From positions 1-12,958 of the forward strand of contig CAMDRY010000040.1 in assembly GCA_945906975.1 (NCBI GenBank): DNA of 12,958 nucleotides, written 5' to 3'. The stretch is from Bordetella parapertussis (GTDB lineage: Bacteria > Pseudomonadota > Gammaproteobacteria > Burkholderiales > SG8-39). The notes below the pieces were generated by a model that saw only the letters and a list, made by a program, of their open reading frames with translations, searched no databases and was not told the origin of the DNA. Position 1 is the stretch's first letter. Every line of letters begins with the position of its first letter. This document shows positions 6,519-12,515 of this stretch, piece by piece. The position numbers were made by a program, and so were the translations under genes.

Positions 6519-8165
6519 ATGTCGCACAAAACATTTGACTACGTCATCGTCGGCGCCGGCTCGGCCGGCTGTACGCTCGCAAACCGCCTGAGCGAAGATC
6601 CCGCATGCAGCGTTGCCTTGCTCGAAGCCGGTGGCTGGGATTACGACCCCTGGATAAAAATCCCGCTCGGCTGGGGGCGGATTTTTGGCAAACGCCTTCA
6701 CGACTGGATGTACTTCACCGAGCCTGAGGGCGCGCTGCTCGGACGGCGTATCGAATGTGCGCGCGGGAAAGTCATCGGTGGCTCGTCCAGCATCAACGCC
6801 ATGGCTTATGTGCGGGGCAACGCGACAGACTATGCGCGCTGGGCCAAAGCCGGATGCACGCTATGGTCATATCCCGATGTCCTGCCGTGGTTCAAAAAAC
6901 AGGAAACATGGGAAGGCGGCGCAACAGCGTATCGCGGCGGATCCGGCCCACTGTCGACGATCACCTCTCACTATGAGGATCCGGTCGTCGAGGCCTGGCT
7001 CGCTGCGGGTGAGGCCATGGGGTTGCCGCGCAACGCTGATTACAACGCGGGCGTTCAGGACGGCGTCGCGCTGATACAGTCGACCATCCGAAAGGGCCGG
7101 CGCTGCAGTGCCGCCGATGCCTACCTGAGGCCCGCGCTCGCCCGACCCAACCTTACGGTGCTTACCGGGGCACTGGCACAATCAATTCTGTTTGAGGGCA
7201 AACGCGCGACCGGCATCAGCTACCGCAAGAGCGGCATGACAGTCAAAGTCGCGGCCGAACGCGAGGTCATCCTGTGTGGCGGCACAATCAACTCGCCGCA
7301 ATTGCTGATGCTCTCGGGCATCGGCCCTGCGGAGGAGCTGGGACGCCACGGGATTTCAATCCGCGCCGCCTTGCCCGGTGTCGGAGAAAACCTGCAGGAT
7401 CATCTTTCTGTCGGCGTCGAATACCAGCGCAGGCAAGCCGGGCCCTTCCAGCAACACATGCGCGCCGATCGCATAGTCAAGGATTTGGCCAAGGCTTATA
7501 TCCTGGGCAAAGGATACGCCACAGAATTACCGAGTGGCTGGACGGCGTTTTTGCGAACCCAATATGCGACAGAGGCGCCAGACATACAACTGCTCTTTCG
7601 CGGCGGGCCCATGACCGGCGGCCCCTGGCTCGCGCCATTCAAACCACCTTTCGAAGATGGCTTCGCCTGCCGCTCGGTATTATTGCGCCCCCAAAGCCGC
7701 GGGCGTATCCGCCTCGCATCGGCCGATCCAGCTGCCGCACCGCTGATTTATCAAAATGCGCTTAGCGCAGAGGCCGACTGGAAAACCATGCGCGCCGGCT
7801 TGCGTGCCGTAATCGAAATGGGGCGTCAGCAGTCTCTGGGGCCATTTATCGCCCGCCAGACCGGACCGGCCTCACTCAACCCAAACGATGATGAACTGGA
7901 CCGTCTCATCCGCGAGACTGGGGCGACCGCGCATCATCCGCTCGGGACATGCCGTATGGGCGCTGACACGGATGAGCACGCCGTCGTCGATCCGCTCTTG
8001 CGCGTTCGCGGCGTGGAAGCTTTGCGCGTTGTGGATGCGTCGGTAATGCCTGACCTTGTCGGTGGCAACATCAATGGGCCGGTCATCATGATTGCCGAGA
8101 GAGCGGCGGACTTTATTCGCTACCCGGACCGCTCTGGGCACACGACAGGCGCGATACCGGCCTGA
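6519..8165 (+). CDS. GMC-family FAD-dependent oxidoreductase (choline/alcohol dehydrogenase-like)
   Basis: A 548-residue flavoprotein that would oxidise an alcohol to aldehyde or acid, using FAD and a quinone, oxygen or other acceptor. N-terminal dinucleotide-binding motif G-A-G-S-A-G (12-17), with Glu36 in LLEAGG for the adenosine ribose. GMC signature 1 is KVIGGSSSINAMAYVRG (84-100); signature 2 is GGTINSPQLLMLSGIG (254-269). The C-terminal active site has His473 in HHPLGTCRMG and Asn517 in VGGNINGPVIMIAE, the His-Asn pair seen in choline oxidase-type members. The full length is present. It lies nine bases after dctM and has no clear ribosome-binding site, suggesting coupling to dctM. No signal peptide is seen. 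Its operon place implies it processes the imported compound or a side chain of it. Annotation as BetA specifically is not supported; the other betaine genes are absent. Confidence 0.92.
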   Translation: MSHKTFDYVIVGAGSAGCTLANRLSEDPACSVALLEAGGWDYDPWIKIPLGWGRIFGKRLHDWMYFTEPEGALLGRRIECARGKVIGGSSSINAMAYVRGNATDYARWAKAGCTLWSYPDVLPWFKKQETWEGGATAYRGGSGPLSTITSHYEDPVVEAWLAAGEAMGLPRNADYNAGVQDGVALIQSTIRKGRRCSAADAYLRPALARPNLTVLTGALAQSILFEGKRATGISYRKSGMTVKVAAEREVILCGGTINSPQLLMLSGIGPAEELGRHGISIRAALPGVGENLQDHLSVGVEYQRRQAGPFQQHMRADRIVKDLAKAYILGKGYATELPSGWTAFLRTQYATEAPDIQLLFRGGPMTGGPWLAPFKPPFEDGFACRSVLLRPQSRGRIRLASADPAAAPLIYQNALSAEADWKTMRAGLRAVIEMGRQQSLGPFIARQTGPASLNPNDDELDRLIRETGATAHHPLGTCRMGADTDEHAVVDPLLRVRGVEALRVVDASVMPDLVGGNINGPVIMIAERAADFIRYPDRSGHTTGAIPA

Positions 8166-8173
8166 TACGCAAA

Positions 8174-8217
8174 GTCCCTCCAGGGACGTGCGGCGGCAAT
8201 CGCCGCGGTAAATTACC
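8174..8217. terminator. Three tandem palindromes between convergent operons
   Basis: GTCCC/GGGAC (8174-8187, 4-base loop), GCGGCG/CGCCGC (8190-8206, 5-base loop) and GGTAA/TTACC (8207-8217, 1-base centre) sit back to back in the 82-base gap between the stops of the GMC gene and the cupin gene. No strong T-run follows on either strand (only TTT on the minus side), so they may be a weak bidirectional terminator or act with Rho. The structures are seen directly; the function is inferred. Confidence 0.5.
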
Positions 8218-8247
8218 ATCCGTCCCGATACGACGTTGCGCCAGCCA

Positions 8248-8745
8248 CTACCTGAAATAGTCCCCCGAAAGAACCACTGGGATCTCTTTATTGGCTTCGG
8301 AATATCCGTCCATTGGCTTGCCATCGAACCCTATGCGCTCAGTCGCCAAAGCGTCAGCATTCGATACCGCGCCGACACGAACCATTACCAAAGGCTCTTC
8401 GCTGGTAGCCCTAAACCAGTAAAACGTCCCTTTGGGCAGCATGACGCCCTCGTGGCAGCCAATCACCTTTTCCTCACCGCCAGGCCCATAAAAAGTTGCC
8501 TGTCCCTGCAACACCATGAAAACGTGATCCTCGTTGACATGCGCGTGCAGAACGTTTTCCCCGGTCGCCGCATACGCTTTAAGCATCACCGTCATGTTGG
8601 GCGTCGCCGCCATGGCGATGTCCGTGCGGCCCTGCTTGGGTAGCATTGTCTCGAGCCGAAAGAACGAGGGTAGGCCGGGCTTCACCTTATCTTGCAGTGA
8701 TTTTGTCAAAGCCTCAGTGGAATTACAGATCTTTGCCTCTTGCAT
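8248..8745 (-). CDS. Single-domain cupin protein with atypical metal site
   Basis: A 165-residue small cytoplasmic protein with one conserved cupin barrel (~residues 50-125). Motif 1 is recognisable: G62, H67-A-H69, N71-E72-D73-H74, then VFMVLQG. The usual metal-binding Glu, four or five residues after the second His, is Asp73/His74 here. Motif 2 is GVMLPKGTFYWFRAT, where the canonical His of PxGxxH is Tyr109. So two of the four usual metal ligands are changed, and the protein may bind a different metal set or none. AGGAGA (8751-8756 on the plus strand as TCTCCT) lies five bases before the ATG. It is the last gene of the minus-strand dioxygenase unit, 73 bases after the Bug gene. Possible roles are a ring-cleavage-type dioxygenase, isomerase or ligand sensor; none is shown by the sequence. 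Confidence 0.8.
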   Translation of the reverse strand: MQEAKICNSTEALTKSLQDKVKPGLPSFFRLETMLPKQGRTDIAMAATPNMTVMLKAYAATGENVLHAHVNEDHVFMVLQGQATFYGPGGEEKVIGCHEGVMLPKGTFYWFRATSEEPLVMVRVGAVSNADALATERIGFDGKPMDGYSEANKEIPVVLSGDYFR

Positions 8746-8818
8746 TTATCTCTCCTCGCTAATTATGCATTCCGTCCATTCGCATCGGCCACGCAGCCCC
8801 ATGCAACATGGATTACTT

Positions 8819-9778
8819 CTAGTTTGACGCAGCGCCCGTGATTCTAATGACGCGCGCCCATCGTTCAGTGTCTTGCTTCAAGCTCAGGCCCATGTCCACC
8901 GGCGCACTGCCTATCGTATCCAGGCTCAGATCAAAAAGACGCTTTGCCACATCGGGTTGCTTCAGGATTTCCAAACCGACAGCCGACAGCCTCGCTGCGA
9001 TGGCCTGCGGCGTACCGGCCGGAGCGACCATGCCGAACCAGTTCGAGGAAGCAAACCCAGGCAGTATCGAAGACATGGCCGGCACCTCCGGAAGCGCGGC
9101 GTTGCGCTGTTCGCTGCCCACCGCCAACACTTTCACCTTGCCGGTTCGAATGTGCGGCAACGCAGATGAGAGCACGACAAACATCATGTCAACTTGCCCG
9201 GCCAGCAGTGCGGCGAGCGCCGGGCCGCCGCCCTGATAGGGAATGTGCACGAGCTTGACCCCTGCCATGGACCCGAACAATTCGGCCGTAAGGTGCGCCG
9301 TACTGCCCTTGCCCTGCGACGAATAGTTGAGTCGTTCTGGGTTGGCTTTGGCAAATGCAATCAATTGCGCCACGTTGTCCACGCCCACTTTGGGGTGCAC
9401 GAGCAACACGAGCGGGGTGGAAGCGAGCACCGAGATCGGGACAAACCCGTCGGCATCAAACGAAAGCGGCGCGTAGAGCGTGCGGTTGATGACCAGCGGC
9501 TCTGACGGGGTGAACAAGACGGTATAACCGTCGCCCGGCGCCCTGGATACCGATTCCATGCCGATGTTGCCGTTTGCTCCGGCACGATTCTCAACGATAA
9601 AAGGCTGGCCCAGCCTGGCCTGCATTTTCTCGGCAAAAATCCGTGCTAATAAATCACCGGTGCCCCCTGGAGCGTAGGGAACGACAAATTTTACCGGCTT
9701 AACGGGATAGTCTTGGGCGAAAGCCGTAGTCGATAAAAAACCGACAAAGACTAGGGCGAGCAGGGCGCGACTGAGCAT
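8819..9778 (-). CDS. Bug/TctC-family periplasmic solute-binding protein (complete, orphan)
   Basis: A complete 319-residue TTT-type binding protein. Signal peptide 1-21 (MLSRALLALVFVGFLSTTAFA) with cleavage before QDYPVKP. Family motifs in order: FVVPYAPGGTGDLLAR, GQPFIVENRAGANGNIG, PGDGYTVLF, LNYSSQGKGS, HIPYQGGGPALAALLAGQVD, and MVAPAGTPQAIAARL. These proteins bind carboxylates, often aromatic or dicarboxylic, in the periplasm. No TctA/TctB permease is present in the window, so it is an orphan: it either uses a distant permease or signals. AAGGAAG lies just upstream of the ATG. It starts 23 bases after the dioxygenase small-subunit gene, same strand, so it is very probably in the same transcript and may bind the oxygenase substrate. 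It is a second Bug protein in this window besides the partial one at the left end. Confidence 0.94.
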   Translation of the reverse strand: MLSRALLALVFVGFLSTTAFAQDYPVKPVKFVVPYAPGGTGDLLARIFAEKMQARLGQPFIVENRAGANGNIGMESVSRAPGDGYTVLFTPSEPLVINRTLYAPLSFDADGFVPISVLASTPLVLLVHPKVGVDNVAQLIAFAKANPERLNYSSQGKGSTAHLTAELFGSMAGVKLVHIPYQGGGPALAALLAGQVDMMFVVLSSALPHIRTGKVKVLAVGSEQRNAALPEVPAMSSILPGFASSNWFGMVAPAGTPQAIAARLSAVGLEILKQPDVAKRLFDLSLDTIGSAPVDMGLSLKQDTERWARVIRITGAASN

Positions 9779-9801
9779 GATCTTCCTTCAGTTAAATCCA
9801 G

Positions 9802-10320
9802 TTAAAGACAGTAGATATCCAACATGCTGGGAATGTCATCATTTTGCAAAATTATTTTTTTACTGCGGATCCGCCAACCGGCGCTTGTCGGCTCCAGTTT
9901 GTACTCGGACCGGCCAAAAAAAACATGTTGCGTTCGCGACCGCACGAACAACACGTGACAAGCCCATGTCGCGCGTAATGTAATTTTATCGGCCGTAGCC
10001 GCGCCAAGCGGTGCAATGCTGGAAATTAAATGGGCCGTGCGGGGCAACGGGGTCGACGCCGGCGATTTGCCTGAGCGCACGCGTACGAGACGATCCTCAA
10101 GACCCTTGCGGCTCTCGTAAAAAAAATGTGACAGGGCGTTGTCGGTCTGCTCGTTGACGCCGGTCTCATCGCCCCACATGGGCGCCCAGAAGGTGCAATC
10201 CGGCAAGAACAGTTCAAGCCACTCATCCCAGCGACGCTCATCGAGCAGGATGCCATCCTGTTGGACCAGTGCAGTGCCAATTGAGATCAGCCGGGCGGGA
10301 TCGGGGGAAGAACCGCTCAT
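9802..10320 (-). CDS. Aromatic-ring-hydroxylating dioxygenase small (beta) subunit
   Basis: A 172-residue beta subunit with the NTF2/SnoaL-like fold; it holds the alpha3beta3 hexamer of a two-subunit Rieske oxygenase together and has no cofactor. Visible family segments: LLDERRWDEWLELFLPDCTFWAPMW near the N-terminus, ALSHFFYESRKGLEDRLVRV in the middle, PRTAHLISSI, and RSEYKLE..GWRI..KKIILQNDDIP near the end, closing in DIYCL as in benzoate/anthranilate-type beta subunits. The frame is open up to 10371, but the ATG at 10320 is preferred because it overlaps the large-subunit stop as ATGA and gives a normal length; the longer form adds 17 unconserved-looking residues. It is translationally coupled to the large subunit. 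Confidence 0.88.
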   Translation of the reverse strand: MSGSSPDPARLISIGTALVQQDGILLDERRWDEWLELFLPDCTFWAPMWGDETGVNEQTDNALSHFFYESRKGLEDRLVRVRSGKSPASTPLPRTAHLISSIAPLGAATADKITLRATWACHVLFVRSRTQHVFFGRSEYKLEPTSAGWRIRSKKIILQNDDIPSMLDIYCL

Positions 10321-11663
10321 GACTTCAGTCCTTTCTCGCCCGAGGATCCACCGCCCATCAATCGCACCCACTCACGGTAAGGTGAATGCAGCGTCGTTTC
10401 ACAATTAAGATCAAAGTCCCCCGCCAGACTCGCAACCGGCCGGATCCCTAGCTGTGCCGCGTGTTCGTCGGCACCAACTTTCAAACGGGTGATCCCCCGC
10501 GAATAACCCTGCAGCCAATCATAGGGCATCGCCGCATAGCCGCGCTGGGCGGCTTCGAAACACGCCGCATCATCCGGCGAGGCGAAGCCGCTTGCGCCAA
10601 AAAAATCCTCAAACTGACGCAATCTCCACCTCCGCAAAGCGGGATCCTCTCCTATGGGGGCGATGCAATGAACGCGCATTTCAGTTAGCCCAACCGAAAT
10701 CGGGCGAAAGGTCCTCAGATTAAGCGTTGTTCCGTCGGCGATCTGGAAATTCGGGAAGATCAACGTGATTTTTGCCTTGAGCATCCAGTCCGCCTTTACC
10801 GCACCGACGCGACTTCGGATTTCATCCATGACCGGATAGATCGGCCGCTTCTCGACCTCGGCTTGGTTAATCCAGGTAACGGAATGGCCATGCGAGAAAT
10901 TGAACATGCCGCTTTGTTGCAGCACCCTTTTGTTCCAGTCAAACTGATGCGCATCCGTATGGCCGTCACCCTTGCGGCGCTTGTCCATGACACTCATGTA
11001 TGAGGCATGTACCGAAGTGAGGTGGTACTGGTCCATGGCATTATCCATCTGCAGTTTCCAATTGCCGCGGTAGGTGTAACAGACCCGGCCGCGGACAACC
11101 TCCATGCCATGAGGGCCCTGTTGCATGGCCATGTCGATGAATGCCTTCACGTCGCCAAGATAGTCATCGAGTGCCGGCACATCGGGCGAAAGCGAACCGA
11201 ATATCAACCCGCCATAAGAGGCGACTCTGGCGATCGGCACCAGGTCATGGTTCTGCGCTTCAAAGACCGGCGGATAGCAGGCCGCGGCCCTATCCTTGAT
11301 ATCAATGTTCCTGCCTGCTGGGTCGAAAGCCCAACCATGATAGGCGCACACGTGGTACTTGGCATTACCCTGCTCAGCGTGTGCCAACTGGGTGCCCTTG
11401 TGGGGGCAGATGTTCAAAAAGGCGGACAAACTTCCCGCCTTATCGCGCGTAACAAGGATGGGCGTACGGCCAATCCAAGCGCTTATAAAATCATTCGGCT
11501 TGGCTACTTGTGACTCGGTGCCCAAAAACACCCATGTTTTGCCAAAGACATTTTCCATCTCCAGTTCGAACAAAGCCGCATCGGCAAAAACATCGCGATG
11601 CACGCGAAACACAGCTTCGTGCGGACGATCGTCAACGAGCGCGCGCGTATCGATAAAGCGCAT
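10317..11663 (-). CDS. Rieske aromatic-ring-hydroxylating dioxygenase large (alpha) subunit
   Basis: The 448-residue catalytic subunit of a non-heme iron oxygenase that would cis-dihydroxylate or hydroxylate an aromatic substrate. The Rieske [2Fe-2S] site is C86-x-H88 ... C106-x-x-H109 in CPHKGTQ and CAYHGW, with 17 residues between the pairs. The mononuclear iron site lies in NWKLQMDNAMDQYHLTSVH: His214 and His219, with bridging Asp211; the third ligand is probably Asp363 or Asp364 in SPDDAACFE. The overall arrangement resembles the benzoate/anthranilate/terephthalate group more than phthalate-type one-subunit oxygenases. The start has a good Shine-Dalgarno (AAGGAGAGGG on the minus strand, 11677-11668). 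First gene of the minus-strand unit alpha-beta-Bug-cupin. No ferredoxin or reductase gene is found in the window, so electrons must come from elsewhere. The substrate cannot be read from the sequence. Confidence 0.93.
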   Translation of the reverse strand: MRFIDTRALVDDRPHEAVFRVHRDVFADAALFELEMENVFGKTWVFLGTESQVAKPNDFISAWIGRTPILVTRDKAGSLSAFLNICPHKGTQLAHAEQGNAKYHVCAYHGWAFDPAGRNIDIKDRAAACYPPVFEAQNHDLVPIARVASYGGLIFGSLSPDVPALDDYLGDVKAFIDMAMQQGPHGMEVVRGRVCYTYRGNWKLQMDNAMDQYHLTSVHASYMSVMDKRRKGDGHTDAHQFDWNKRVLQQSGMFNFSHGHSVTWINQAEVEKRPIYPVMDEIRSRVGAVKADWMLKAKITLIFPNFQIADGTTLNLRTFRPISVGLTEMRVHCIAPIGEDPALRRWRLRQFEDFFGASGFASPDDAACFEAAQRGYAAMPYDWLQGYSRGITRLKVGADEHAAQLGIRPVASLAGDFDLNCETTLHSPYREWVRLMGGGSSGEKGLKS

Positions 11664-11746
11664 TCAACCCTCTCCTTTTTTCACTGATCATCCCGTATTT
11701 TTCCCGGTCTCTGTTTCGCGGATATGGAACTTGGGGGTACGTCGAC

Positions 11747-11766
11747 GCCCCGTCCCAAGACGGGGC
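11747..11766. repeat. Perfect 8-bp stem hairpin upstream of the dioxygenase operon
   Basis: GCCCCGTC (11747-11754) and GACGGGGC (11759-11766) form a perfect stem with a CCAA loop. No T-run follows on either strand. It lies 83 bases upstream of the large-subunit ATG, so it could be a regulatory site, a transcript leader hairpin, or a terminator remnant from the neighbouring decayed element. Confidence 0.5.
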
Positions 11767-11891
11767 CAGTAACTGCCTCGGCAAAATGCACCAAGGCAAA
11801 ATCTATAGTCGCCGGTCATGACGTCCCACCGGGCCGCAATTGCGGCTTTAAACGGCTGGGATGCCTTTTTCTAGCTCTTCGGGGAAAACAG

Positions 11892-12030
11892 AAGGGACGC
11901 CTGAACCAGAACGCGTTCATTGAACAGTTCTATAGCCTCAGTAGCGTCAGGCTAAACCTGATTCCGTGATGACTACAACCATCACCATCCCTACCATCAC
12001 CATCCACATGAATCCTTGCGCCGTATCCCA
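11892..12030 (+). pseudogene. IS3-family transposase (OrfB) C-terminal relic
   Basis: Two fragments in different frames match the end of the IS3-type DDE transposase. In the first, 11892-11933, KGRLNQNAFIEQFY corresponds to the conserved 'PGKPxQNAFIERFN' block around the last catalytic Glu (here the Glu of FIEQFY). In the second, 11971-12030, one base-frame over, DYNHHHPYHHHPHESLRRIP corresponds to 'DYNHHRPHESLG.IP' near the C-terminus. Between them stops occur in every relevant frame and roughly 20 residues of the normal transposase are missing. The second block carries an internal duplication. The N-terminal integrase core and OrfA are absent, so it is a dead remnant that marks a past insertion next to the dioxygenase operon. 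The matching is by motif memory, not by search; the IS name is unknown. Confidence 0.7.
11978..12005 (+). repeat. Short tandem duplication inside the transposase relic
   Basis: ACCATCACCATCC occurs at 11978-11990 and again at 11993-12005, separated by CT, giving a 15-bp period. It turns a normal HHxPH segment into HHHP-YHHHP-H in the decayed transposase frame. The period is a multiple of three, so the frame is kept, which fits slippage or a local tandem duplication. Confidence 0.8.
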
Positions 12031-12228
12031 CAAGCTTCACTTTTAAGCTGTTCGAAAAATAAGGCGGCTTGCATCGCATCATTTTGGTTAGCTTATCATC
12101 CGACGTCGCAAAAATGAGAAATTACATTTCTTTTGGGAATTCAGCCAGCTGCGCTTGGGCGACTGGATTTAATGGCTCGATACATGAATGCAAATATACG
12201 TAAAATCGCTAAGAAATTGTTGGGGAGT

Positions 12229-12254
12229 GTTCCGGTTTTTCTGCCAACCGGAAC
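12229..12254. repeat. Perfect 9-bp inverted repeat (hairpin)
   Basis: GTTCCGGTT (12229-12237) and AACCGGAAC (12246-12254) are exact complements around an 8-base loop. The loop begins with three Ts that extend the left arm's TT, but no T-run lies outside the stem. It precedes the small broken frame at 12275. It may be an operator, the end of a mobile element, or a terminator remnant. Confidence 0.55.
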
Positions 12255-12274
12255 GTGGGCGAGGCATCCTGAGC

Positions 12275-12515
12275 ATGAACAAACGGCCCCATGAAATTCA
12301 AGTAAAGCTGGAACTGGCCAAGGCAAATCAGCGCGCTTGACGCTGCCCCCGCGACCCTGCACGAGCAGTTACTCGCCACATCGGGCGTGGTCAAGACCCT
12401 CGCCAAGCAAAACACCCGGTTCATCGCCCGCATCGAAGCGATCAGCAGGACGTTTCGCAAAAGCGCGGCCATCCCGTGCGACAATCGCGCATGCCCGCCC
12501 AAGCTTCTCCGCTGA
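12275..12515 (+). pseudogene. Small gene-like frame, apparently broken by a one-base shift; unknown function
   Basis: From the ATG at 12275 the frame reads MNKRPHEIQVKLELAKANQ and then stops at 12338-12340. Skipping one base near 12332 continues smoothly into an open frame ending at 12515: ALDAAPATLHEQLLATSGVV, then KTLAKQNTRFIARIEAISRT. The second part has strongly G/C-rich third codon positions, as in the real genes here, which supports it having been coding. The joined product would be about 80 residues, charged and probably alpha-helical. I do not recognise the family. Its end overlaps the VanZ-like start by 25 bases. Alternatives are a genuine programmed frameshift, a sequencing error, or two unrelated short frames. 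Confidence 0.4.

Larger units (their letters stand above)
11664..12274. other. Long non-coding, decayed region upstream of the dioxygenase operon
   Basis: About 610 bases without an intact gene. It should hold the promoter of the dioxygenase operon near its left end, but I see no convincing -35/-10 pair on the minus strand; TGATCA at 11686-11691 is a short palindrome. To the right are a perfect hairpin (11747-11766), an IS3-type transposase relic (11892-12030) and a perfect inverted repeat (12229-12254). AGAAAT/ATTTCT around 12117-12131 is a minor palindrome. The composition turns AT-richer from about 12030 to 12230. Short frames such as one from 12172 to 12294 look incidental. Confidence 0.6.

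Noticed and set aside
6519..8165. Assigning the GMC enzyme as choline dehydrogenase BetA
   Set aside because: No betaine aldehyde dehydrogenase, BetI or choline transporter is present; the family motifs alone do not fix the substrate.
10321..10371. Longer N-terminus for the dioxygenase small subunit
   Set aside because: The ATG at 10320 gives the ATGA coupling with the large subunit and the usual family length.
11978..12005. Possible CRISPR or metal-binding His-repeat peptide because of the repeated ACCATCACC
   Set aside because: There are only two copies with no spacers, and the surrounding residues match the C-terminus of an IS3-type transposase, which explains the His-rich reading.
12172..12294. 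A 40-residue plus-strand open frame
   Set aside because: It spans the perfect inverted repeat at 12229-12254, has no ribosome-binding site and no recognisable motif; more likely chance.
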